From Symsagittifera roscoffensis (Eukaryota; Xenacoelomorpha; Acoela; Convolutidae), in the NCBI RefSeq assembly GCF_963678635.1, contig NC_087068.1, positions 41,751,649 through 41,815,648 of the forward strand: a stretch of DNA of 64,000 nucleotides. Direction: 5' to 3'. Shown here piece by piece: positions 40,101-52,100 of the stretch. How positions within the stretch are numbered: position 1 is the stretch's first letter; each line of letters begins with the position of its first letter. The position numbers were made by a program, and so were the translations under genes. The notes below the pieces were generated by a model, which was given only the letters and a program-made list of their open reading frames with translations, was not told where the DNA came from and made no database searches.

Positions 40101-43100
40101 TTATTCGTTTCAGCATTGAATGTATAATGAGTCATCGATCATTTAAAAGACTTATTAATTACGAAAAGGTGTTGCCGGATATTTTGTGTTTATTTAACTA
40201 ATTTTCAATTTTCCGGTCGCAAAAACAAGTGTTTTCAAAAATCTGCTTTCGTTCGTTTCCATTGAAAAGTGAGCGTTCTGTTTGTTCATGCCGGTTGACC
40301 GGAAAGTTGCTTTCATTCAGAGTGAGTAAAATAAAAAACAAGTAAAAAAACGAATTAAGTCAATATGGAGTAAGTTAGCATTTTGCCCTTTAAAACTTCA
40401 ACAGGGAGGATGTTAACTGGATTTTTAGCCAATAAAAACGAACATTTTCATCCTTTATCACAGTGTTAAGGCTTTCAACTCGTGAGCGTCAGATCGTGTA
40501 ATCGGTTCCCTGCGATGGCAACGATAGTGTGTGAGGACTAGCTCTCACTTGACCTCCAGCTTCAAGTCAACCACATTCTGACCAAATTCGGCTGCAATAG
40601 CTTTGGTTCAACAAAACAATTCAGACTAGAATGTGTTTAAAAACGGATTTTGCTTATACAGGCTCGATAAAATTTCATAGATCCTCTGCAAATAGCAGAA
40701 ACCACAATTAAGAAAATCCATATAAACAAAAATTTTGTTTTTTATTAAGGAGGGTTGGTAAGCTTAGTAAAACACAGACAACCATTCTTTACTCTAAATA
40801 ACTGAAAAAAATTCTCAATTTGTTTATTACAGCTCGAACGACGAGTGAGAAAAACTTAAATTTGATACATCATTCTATCGCAGCTGACATATGCCTGTGG
40901 TTCCTGACTTTAGGTGGAAAACACACCGAATACCAAGTTCTTCCTCATCTCTGGTGATCAGAACAATAACAGTTTTAGGTGACGATTTCTAATGGGATAA
41001 AAATTTGTAGCAATCATCTTCTGATCTCGTTGCAGACGCGGATCTAGAATTTTCTCGATGTGGGGGAGCATCAAATTTGTGCTGTGCTCCAAAAAAAGTT
41101 TTCCGAGCACTCCAAAAACACAATAAAAACCCTTTTTCAAGATATCTGAACAAACAGGCCAAAAATGGCGTTTTTAGTCACTTTTTGAGCAGTTTTTAAA
41201 AAAAAATCGCGTTTTCTGGCAGATGTTTTCCCCTCAAAAACAGTATATGTAGGCGCCAAAGCTGCACTAGGAAAATTTTCTGGGTCGTTCTGCTAAAAAT
41301 AGTGCAGTAATACAGAAACAAAGGTGATCTTGGGTCGATTTCCAATGAGCGGCGTCCACCTTCTACTAAGTCCACAACTGTGTGGCTGGTATGTTTATGG
41401 CGGTGACTGATTATAGTTTTCAAATTTAGCATATACAAAAACCAATGTTGTTATAAAAAAAACTTTCAAAAAAGGTTAGGTAGTACAAATGACATGTCAT
41501 AAAGTAGACGCGTCGTAAGCCAATCAGAATCGAGAAAGGAAAATATTTCGTACGCTTGTTTTTTATCTTGATTCTGATTGGCTCACGACGTGTCTACTTA
41601 ATGACAAGTCTAAATTATGACCTCACTCCTTCAAAAAGTTATGCGAGAAAAGTTGATTGGTTGAAATTGGTCTCGCATTCAGTCTTTCTGTCATGAGAAT
41701 ATCCTTATTTTTATTTTGAGGAATGATTGCTTTTTGAGAAGTAATGTGGGTTCTGAGCGACGTACAGTGAGTATAAGGTTATGATATCAATGATTGCTTA
41801 AATAAAACAGTCATCGCTAATCCGAATAAGCAGAATATGAATGAATCGGGGCCTAGGAAATTAGACGACAAGCAAATTAGACGACCGTAAAGAAACGGAA
41901 TTTACGGACAACCAGTATTTACTCAGCCAAAAGATAATAGAAGTCTGTGAACAAGTTTCACGCAATTTGCTCGCAGGTTATTGTCTAAATTCCGGTATTT
42001 TCTGATCGTCTAATTTCGTGTCGTCTAAGTTCCTAAACCCCGAATGAATCTGATACTAACTGTTGTCTGAATAACAAACAAAAATTAAGCCACATTCATT
42101 TGATTAACCAAGTCGCTAGTTAAGGGCAATTATCCACGAGGGAAAGAGTACTTACTGCAAGAGTAGTTTACTGACTACTTTACAAGTTTATGGGATTCTC
42201 TGTTGTGCTTCTGATTAAGATAACATACCTTTAATTTAGGAGGCGGAAACTTGAGCCAATCACCGCTACTCGGTAAGTCCCAAGAATCCAGTTTTTGAGT
42301 GACTGGGACTTTGACAAATTACCGTCCAACAACAACTCAAAGCCCTCTCTTGAAAAACTTGAAAAATATCTCTCCAAAAAACTGAGAACTGAAAGAAGTG
42401 CTACAGCAGTTGGACCACTAGTTTTATATTGATCACTACGCTGTTGGCACCATAGAAAAGAAAAAAGGCAAACAGATTGTAGCCAATGGGTCAAGAGCTG
42501 AAAATGAAGTCTGCTGGTCTTTTCCCTGAAGATTGAAGGACCGAATGATGATAAATTAATACACAGAGGTGAAGCGGAGCTTCGCATAGCTTGCGATACA
42601 ACACAAAGCTATAATTGTAAGCTGCTCAAAAGAAAGCGCAACAAAAGTCACTAATTTTGTTGTGAGTGCATCATATTTTGCATTTATTGCAAAATGTATT
42701 TAGTTTTAATTAACAGGTCACTCCTCTATGACCCTCATTGGCCATTCTCTCCGGCGGAGAGAATGATCTCTCAGTGTTTTAATGTTTTAACTTACCGACT
42801 AATTCATCTTAATTCTTATTTTTTTAAATAGTTTTAACTTAGAATTAGCTACAACAAAGTAATATTTAATCATGGCGCAGTCAAATAACGAATCTAACGT
42901 GAGAGGAATACCTTCATTTTGGCAAAACCATACTGTAGACCCCCTCATTCCCTGGGAAGACTGGAGTGATCTGTTTCAATTAGCTATAATTGCTAAAGAG
43001 AACATAGATATAGAACATTTACTAAATCCTTCGGAGAGACATCACCCTCAACCTCCAAGTTTGGAAAATCCGACGGATGGAGAAACAGATTCCCAAAGAC

Positions 43101-46100
43101 GCTCGAGAATGGAGAGAAATACCCAGGAACAAAGACGATACGACGAAGAGGAATCAGCCTCGATCAAATCTGAAACTAAGAAATTCAATGGAAAACGACT
43201 AGAAGAAGCTGATAAAAAATTACGTTCGGTTCTATATCTAGCACTGGGAAACGAAGGAAAAAGGATCTTCGGACAAAAATTTACCAAGGTGAAAGTCTTA
43301 CAAATCTCTTTTAAAGAATTCTGGGATTCTCTAGCGATCGCTTTCGTAAGAAAGACAAATGTCACATTCGAACGCCATAAATTGTTAAACCGAAAACAAC
43401 GGGACAGAGAATCGCTCGAACAATTTTGGGGTGCCCTAGCTGAAATGGCAAAGAAGTGCGATGTAACGCAGGAGAAGAAGAGTAGATACGAGACATTTTC
43501 ATAAACAACATCAAAAACTACGACATCCAAAGAAAACTGCTAACAGAAACCCTTCCCCCACGCGAAGCACTAAACGTAGCACTTATAGACGAAAAGGGAA
43601 TTTCAAACCACCTAAAGCTAACAAACAATTTTAAATCCAACGGATCATCCGTACATAAATCAAACAGCTATTTAAACGTCAAAAGAGAACCAACTCTCAT
43701 TATCGAAAAAAGCAACAACTGTATGAAGTGCGGCGGAATCTTCTCAAAAGGCCACCTAGCAGTTTGCCCAGCAAAGGACACTACTTGTACTTCTTGTAAA
43801 TTTAAAGGTCATTTTACCAGACTTTGTAGATCTCGTCGTAAAAATGTAAACATTGTAAATACTCAAATTGTAGATAGTACAGATTTTAATCCGTCGGATA
43901 TTCCGGATGTAAATACTGACCACATGGATAGAGAATGTTGTGGCGTAATAAACGCATGGTCGGAATCTGGACAAAGCGAAAACGACGATTATTCTGTATT
44001 AAATGTAACCACGATTTTCGGCGAAGATGGAAAAGAATTGAAGAAACTATTGAATATTGGACTCGGAAAAGAAAACCAAGTAATTTTAATTATCCAAGTG
44101 GATTCGGCTAGCCCGGTCAACTTTCTCAAGAAAAACGTACTACATGAATTGAAATTACGTGACCCTTACTTGAAAATTTATCCGGTGGATATGGCAACCA
44201 AAGACTTTTATTGTGGATTCACAGATAACGCCATAAACATTTCTGAAAAGGTGAAACTCTCGATCTTCTCAAACGGCTGGTCAAACAACGACTGTCATTT
44301 CTTTTTGACCGAAGGACACGAGAGAAATATCCTAGGAAATCAATCTACCGAAAGTGGGGATAGAAGTCTCTCAGAAACATTTCCCATATTTCCAGACTAA
44401 CAAACAGTGTAAGTCAATGAATTCCATCTCCCAAACAGACAAAGATAGGGAAATTCTAAGCATATCAAAAAGATTAAAAAATTTATTCCTTCGGATTGGG
44501 AAAATTAAAAACCAGACGAAAATCACTCATTTTCACGAACCCTTAAAACCAATCCAACTAAAGGGAAGACGAGTTCCCCTTCATTTACTGGATTCTGTCA
44601 AGACAGAACTCAATAGATTAAAAGACGAGGAACATATTAAAAAACTAGAAAACTGTGACGAAGACCGTTTTATTAGCCCAATAGTCATTACTTGCAAAAA
44701 AGACAAATCTATCAAGTTAGCTTTAGATTCAAAGTTTATAAATAAACAAATTTACAAGAACAAACACCAAGTGCCGAACATCCACGAACTAGTAGACAAC
44801 GTCGCGGCGCAAATCGCTAATGATTCCGTTGGAGAAGTGTGGTTTACTATTTAGTCTTAAAAAATGCATACAGTCAACTCTCATTAGATAAATTTTCTAG
44901 TAACCAATGCAACTTTAGTATCGTGGGCGGTGATATAACCGGTACTTACCAACTTTTAACAGGCTTTTACGGCCTAGGCGATATGCTTAACGAATTTCAA
45001 AGAGTGATGGATTCTACCTTAGGTTCTATCCCTTTTACCAACTGTTACTTAGACGACATTTTAATTGCTTCCAGAGGAACATTTTTAGACCACAAGAACA
45101 TTGTGTTAAAAATTTTGTCCACTCTGGACGAATATAACTTCGCGGTCAAATGGTCAAAATGTATATTCTTTCAAAAAGAAATAGAATGGTTGGGATTCAA
45201 AATCTCAAAATCAGGAATTATACCTTTATTCGAAAAATCGAAAGCAAAAAAAGACTTACCTATTCCAAAGAACTTGAAAGAACATCGATCATTTTTTGGT
45301 TCTGTAAACCAGTTCATCAAGTTTGTTCCAAATTTAGCTTCTTTAGGAAGTCCGCTTCGTCCGCTTCTTAATAAGAAATCGATATTCCAATGGAATGATG
45401 ACCATACAAAAGCGTTTGAAGAAATTAAACAAGAATTTGAAAACCTAGCAGAGAATACCCATTTTGACGTAAAACGCAACACTAGAGTAGAAACGGACGC
45501 GTCACACAATGGTCTGGGAGCTTCCCTCGAACAACGCCACGGGAACGACTGGAAAACAATTTCTTTTGCCTCTCGCTTTTCAAACCCACACGAGTCAAAA
45601 CATTCTACGAACGAGCTCGAATTGTTAGGGGTCGTATGGGCCGTCGAACATTACAAGAATTACCTTTACGGATCGGAATTTGAAGTTATTACTGACCACA
45701 AAGCTCTAATGTCCGCCCTATCACCAAATCACGGAAATAAAACATATCATAGTAGATTAACAAGATGGGTAGACAGATTGTTACCTTCAATTTTTCAATC
45801 AAACATCTAACAGGAAAGGATATGGGCTTCACCGACTTTATTTCTAGGATTCCATCTGGAAAAGCTCTCCCAATATCTCATTACGACGAGGAAGTTGTAG
45901 TAGCAAATATTAATAAGATTAACAAATCAATTATTCCGTCGGAGAAACAAAGAATTACCTGCTCAGCCATTGGCTCTAATCTGGAAAATTCCAATTACGA
46001 TTTATTACGTAATTACCTAATAGCGTCAGTACTAAAACTTATTAACTCGACTTTCCCAATTTGTTCATTTAATCACAAAAGAACGGAATTTTGTACCTCA

Positions 46101-49100
46101 AATTGCATTCCAACGGATTATTCTAAAACAAACACATTAATTATTTCTATTTCTAATCCCGCTTTTTTTTTACTTTTTAATTCTTAATTGTAGATTAATT
46201 AACTCACCTGTAGATTAAAAAAAATGTAGATACTGTTAATATGAAAATAAGAATATTGTAATTAATCCCTCCACTTCCGGTAATTCAGTAGATATTACCC
46301 GACCATGCTAATCTTGTTAAAAAATACCGCGAAAACTTGAAGTTGCCGGATCGACCCTTGGACTTGAACAGTTTATTTAACGCCAAGCTGGTAGCGCTTT
46401 TGACAGAAGACGACCCCATGTTGAATCCAATTGTTAAAGCACTTCAAAATCAGGTGGAGAAGGTTAATGCAAATTCGCGTTATTTCAAACACTTCTCCAG
46501 AGGTCTACACGAATCCGACGGATTACTTTACATGGACGGTAAACTTGTTATACCTTTTACCCTGAGTAACGCAATGATGAAGACCCTCCACGAAACTCAT
46601 CCAGGCCAACTCGGAATGAAGTATTTGGCCCAATACATCTGGTGGCCTCATATTAACAGGCAAATTTACTTCCATGGAATAAATTGCTCAGAACGCAAAT
46701 CGGCGAGTAAGAATCTAAAAACTGTTATTCCAAATTCACAAACTGGTGAACTTCCTCCATTGTTGGAACCAAACAAAGAACTTAACCTAGATTTCGCTGG
46801 TCCTTTGGATTCTTATTGGGGGTCAAACAAGTATATATTACTTTGCATCGACAGATTTTCTAAATTCTCGTCGGCAAAAATTACATCTTCTACCTCTACA
46901 AAAACAGTTATCGAATTCTTACAGGATTACATATTTTTACATGGTATACCGTATTCAATAAGGGTAGACCACGCTACTTGCTTTACAAGCCAAGATTTTA
47001 AATTATTTTGTGATTCTAACAACATTAAAATAGTATTTTGTACAGTAGGCGACCATCGTTCCAACGGATTAGTCGAAAAATTGGTACACACTGTAAAAAT
47101 CAAACTACTTGCTATTTCAAAAGAACATCAAAAATGTACTCTGCAAAACGCCGTTTCAAAGATTATCTGGAATTTACGTTCAACTTACCAATCAAAATTA
47201 AATGTTCACCATTCGAATCAACTATAACAGAAAACCAAATACAATTTGTAAACAACTAGCTTCTGGTAAACCTTCCTTTGGAATTTTAGACAAAGGGAAG
47301 TCTATTTTATCTAAAGAACGGGCGAAAGACTGGAACGCGGATGATAGACTAGAGGATGGTTACAAGGACGATTTGGTAGCGAAAAAGAACCAAACGCCGA
47401 CCGAAAAGGGCTACGACACTGACTACGCCTCATCCTCGAAAATCAAGCCTAATAGATTACCAATCAAAAGCCCCTTCAAAGATAAAATCCTTCGAAAAAC
47501 TAACGGTAACATCAACCGAGACTTTTTCTATAGGGAACTAAACCAAAGAATAATAAATTCGTCTACCTCGACAGTAGAATTATCCGACGGAAAAATAATA
47601 CGAAAATCCGACATTGCGATTCCTAAATCTACCTCGAATAAAATCAGACCTTTTAAAGGTAATATTTAATTCCCTTACTTTCCTAATCCTAATGTTGAAG
47701 TAGGTCAGAAACAGGAGGGCTCAAGACGAAGACAAAAAACGAAAAAGGACTCGTAGACAAGTGGAACTGGTCCCATCCGACAACCTGACAGGGACACGCG
47801 TATCGGGGTCATCCTACAAACAAACCAGAAGACAAACCCGTCGCTCAAAGAAGTCGTCAACCCCTCCAGGTTACCTTGCTTTGGATGAATCCATGCTAAT
47901 TCCTTCGGATATTTCAGATACTAGCGAATGGGAATGGATAGCGGGCGGTTTTCCTTGTAGGGATGTAGCCAGAGAGCGCTTTATTTCAGACTCACACACA
48001 ACCCATTTCCCAAATGGAATCGACCCTAATTCCGGCGTAACCAATACTGAAATAAAATCTTAGATTTTAGAAGACGATACGGACCTAAATAGAGATCAAT
48101 TCGAGGATCAGACTCACGAGTGCCCAATTAGCATTATTCCTGCTAATCGAACTCTTAGCGCACTGGAACAGAGGACTACAACCCAGGGAGAGGAAGAATC
48201 CACGATCAAACCACGGGACCTACAGGATGAACATAATCCAACGGATTCGGGCTCAATTTCAGATTTCCCGGTGTGCGAGACAATTGATTCAGCGGGCGAG
48301 TGCACTCCACCTCTCAACCCTACTAACATACCTGGTATAGTTCTCCCCACCATCCGCCATTCTAGTAGAAATGTTGGCTCACCGACATTTTACGGTCGAA
48401 GATATTTTAGAGATGCCGTAGACAAATCACAAGAAGCCTCTGGTTCAGCAGCTGATCCCATCGTGATAGAAATCGACGATATCACTACTCACGAGACAGT
48501 CAACAACACGGCTCCGGCGGAGTTAATTTTATTGGACTCGAATTTGCCATCTCCAGACCAGACATCCACCCCATCAACCGATGAATCACTAAGGATGGAA
48601 GTGGAAAATTTCGGAGATCCGTCCGAACTTGATAGTGAACTCTTTAACGCCGAACTAGAAAACTTTCTAAACGAGTACAGAAATTTGTAATCAACAAGCA
48701 TAATACCAACCTTTTGTTTCGAGTACATCCCATTTTCACACCGGCGCTAAGCTATATTTCTTGAAATTGAATTAGAAGATTTTGTGTACACTAATTTTCG
48801 TAACTAATCAATTCCTTCGGAGTAATTATCCATAAATTGACTCACCACACCCGGCTGTCATAAAATCCTTATCGGACAAAACATTTATCTTACGCGATGT
48901 AATACCTTGCCTTTACTAAGTCGCGGTGATAATTTCGTCGTATTTTAATTTATTTACTTTCTTACATCTTATCCGTCGGATACCGGATAACCATATCTTC
49001 ATTCCATCGGTGCAGTACTTAGCACTATAGTGGCGCTTTAGTTAATTTCAGTTTCTTATTTAGCGGTGCTTTAAATTCTTTCCCTCGTCCTTAAAGGGGG

Positions 49101-52100
49101 AGAAAGGACTCAGACTCAGTTATTTCGTATTTCGTACTTATTAAGTGTAAATTAAAAATTTTTCCTGCCTAGAGGAATGTTGTGATTGCATCATATTTTG
49201 CATTTATTGCAAAACGTATTTAGTTTTAATTAACAGGTCACTCCTCTATGACCTTCATTGGCCATTCTCTCCGGCGGAGAGAATGATCTCTCAGTGCTTT
49301 AATGTTTTAACTTACCGACTAATTAATCTTAATTCTTATTCTTGTTAATAGTTTTAACTTAGAATTAGCTACAACAAAGTAATATTTTATCAAATTTGGA
49401 AAAAGGGAAAATGTCAGAAACTAGACTACTGAAGATCGTTGAGAAAACGTGTCGAGAAGTAAAAAAACTCGCAAGCATTTAATTATCATTAGGATTAAGA
49501 ATGTTTAACGGGTCATTCTAAAAAATATAATGGCGGATTATTTTTTTCAGAAAAAGTCTTGATGTGGAATCAAGCCGAAAAGTAGTAGAAACGCAAAAAT
49601 CCGTGAACCCAATTTGAAAACGTAAAGACTTAGCCCTGACTCGGATCTCGCACTGGTTTTGATTCTCAATTGGCAGAATCAAACAAAATTCAAACAAATC
49701 AACAAATTTTTCACATGCAAATTCCGCGAAAAATGTTCAGGATAAAGTAAGCAAAAAATCTAAAATAAAAAGCAAAAGTTTCACAAAAAACAAAAAATTC
49801 TAGCAAAATAAAACTATTACTACCCACGGACAAAATATGTGGTTAAAATGATTTTAGTATAAAACAGTTCCTAAAATTATCGCCAAAATTTTGAATTCTC
49901 AAGAAAACCATCTAAAATTGGTCTACTGCTTGAAAAAATTCAAACTAAATTAAAGCAACTTCCTGCTGATTTAGATGCTCAGTTTGTTTTCGGTTCTTTC
50001 ATACTTCGGTTAATTTATGCACACATAAATCAAAAGGGGGAGCCGTGGTGGATCAGTTTCCGTTTCTCAGTTGTAAGGTTGATGTTTCGAGGATCTCCAT
50101 GATTTGTGCTCAACTTTTGAAAAAAAAACCAGATATATAAGCATAATATTTTCTGTAAATCTTTATCAAGGACGCGCAGCAGCAGCCTTCCGTTAAGAGC
50201 TGAACAACTCTTAAGCTTTAGTAAAATATTGCTTTCCCTCGTGGTTAAATTGTTTTAAGTTAAGTTAAAATGTGAACTGACATTTTTGAGTAGTTGGAAT
50301 GCGGTGGTGAGTGCCGTCTGGAAGTTGGCAATCCCAATTGACCCTCCCCTCATAGTCTTCTCATCCAGCTTCTTCTTCATTATCTGCTTGTTGTCCGAGT
50401 TAGCCTGCACCAAGTGGCCGTTGAAACACTCCTCCAAGTAGTTCGTCTCCTCTGCAAACTGGAATAACACACAAACGACAGCTAAGTCAAGAAGAATGTA
50501 ACTGCCAAATCAAGCAACGCAGCAATAATACAAAAATGGTCGCTTTGCAATAAATCAAAAAGGCCGCAAAAATTTTGTAAAATTTGTTCATCGGAATGGG
50601 GCAGTGATGTGCACAGAAATTTTATCGGGAAATTTCAAAAAAAGAAAGGTTGATATTTTGTGAAACTTTCTTCCGGCAAAATCCTATAATAATCATAATC
50701 GGCACAATTTTCGGTTTAGCAGGTGATTTTTTGAAAAAAAAATATTACTTTTCAGCATTTCCGCTGTAGGCGCTCTTCGCAAGTTCATAGGTTTAACCAG
50801 CAAGGCACGGCTGTCGAAAAATAGTACCAACCCCAATGGTTCAATCACACTCAATTTTCAATTAAGTAGTTTCGCAGCCTAGCATATGTGAACTGAGTAT
50901 TATTTTATTAAGGCCAGAAATAATAAAAACAAAAATAATGATTACTGTGAGTATGTTGAAAAAGTCATCGTCCAGAAGTGTTTCGATGATGGTTTGGACA
51001 GCATTGCTGGCCACAAACTCCCTACTACCAGTCATGCTCCCACTGGAATCAATGAGGATGACGACATCTTTGGGTGAGTGGGAGGCCTGCAGATACCAGG
51101 ACCTCTCTCTTGCGTCATACACGTCCACGTCTCCCTCGCCCACGCCCCAATCCACGCCTACAGATGTTCAAAAAACACAAAATAATGAACGGCACAAAAC
51201 ACGAAAAAAAACAATGGATAGAACGTACCGGGATAGTTTCGGAAGAATCCGGTGGAGCTGGCAAAGTACTGCCAGGTTAAGGTGGGGTCCTTCTTGTGGT
51301 TCTCCTCAAACACTCGGTTCAGACTCTCCGTGAAGTAAATCCCATTCACCACGTCTGGGTCTAGAAACACAAAGGAACAGAAATAAAACCAACTTGAATG
51401 ATCAACCATGCTAGAACGCTAACAGAGACTCATGCTGTTAATATTGATGTTTTTATAGTGAAAGGATAATTTTTAGTAAATCAATTTTGTTACCAAGCCG
51501 TGGCATTGGGACTTGGCCTTGGAAGTTTCGACTGTAGATTAGGGTGTTTGAACTAAATTTAGGTTTGAATTTATTCCAAAATTGTTTTCAAAACAATAGT
51601 GACAAACACTGAAATTCTTCCACACCTGCAATATAAAAAAAGTGATATATTTCGCATATATTAACACGTCATTTGGGTCCATTAGCAAGCCTCAAATAAA
51701 ATTAGAATAATTTGTAACATTTTACTGAAAATGTGACAAGTCAGGCGGTCTTTCTATCCCAATTCGGCCCAAATAGTCCCTATAACTTCATCAAATTTAA
51801 TGTCGTGCAAAATAAATCTTTCCCGCCAATGATGAAAATGGCTAAAAACTCTGGTGTATTAGTTTTTCTGGTTACCCAAACACAATAAGGTGCCACAAAT
51901 AATCATTGGAACGTGAGTGGTTTATAATTTTGAAGCCCGATTTGACCGAATTTATTATTTTTTAAATTGTCCCAGTTACAAGAAAAAATAGTTTAAAATT
52001 TTTGAGTTTTAGTGCCATTTTGAGCAAAAAGAGCAACCGAGTATTCAAATTATTGAAAGACAAGCAAAAAATTTTTTATTCAAGACCTGAAAAAATAGTC

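Larger units (their letters stand above)
42658..49392 (+). mobile_element. Ty3/gypsy-type LTR retrotransposon, 6.7 kb, decayed
   Basis: A complete insertion in the e8-e9 intron, antisense to the host gene. Two 215-bp LTRs (TG...CA) differ at about nine positions by eye (about 96% identity). A perfect 5-bp target duplication AATTT flanks it (42653-42657, 49393-49397). The internal order is gag, zinc knuckles, protease, reverse transcriptase, RNase H, integrase, then a long tail. RT-RNase H-integrase order and domain signatures place it in Ty3/gypsy. At least five frame changes interrupt the coding region, so it is not autonomous. No envelope-like protein (signal peptide plus transmembrane segment) was seen in the tail. 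Confidence 0.93.

Noticed and set aside
42231-42587. 118-codon minus-strand open frame near the 5' LTR as a host exon or gene
   Set aside because: It has no alpha2-delta similarity, no matching splice phase, and no recognised domain.
47761-48690. Envelope-like third ORF of the LTR element
   Set aside because: The open segments are hydrophilic, without signal peptide or membrane helix, and with frame breaks; better read as a pol tail of unknown role.
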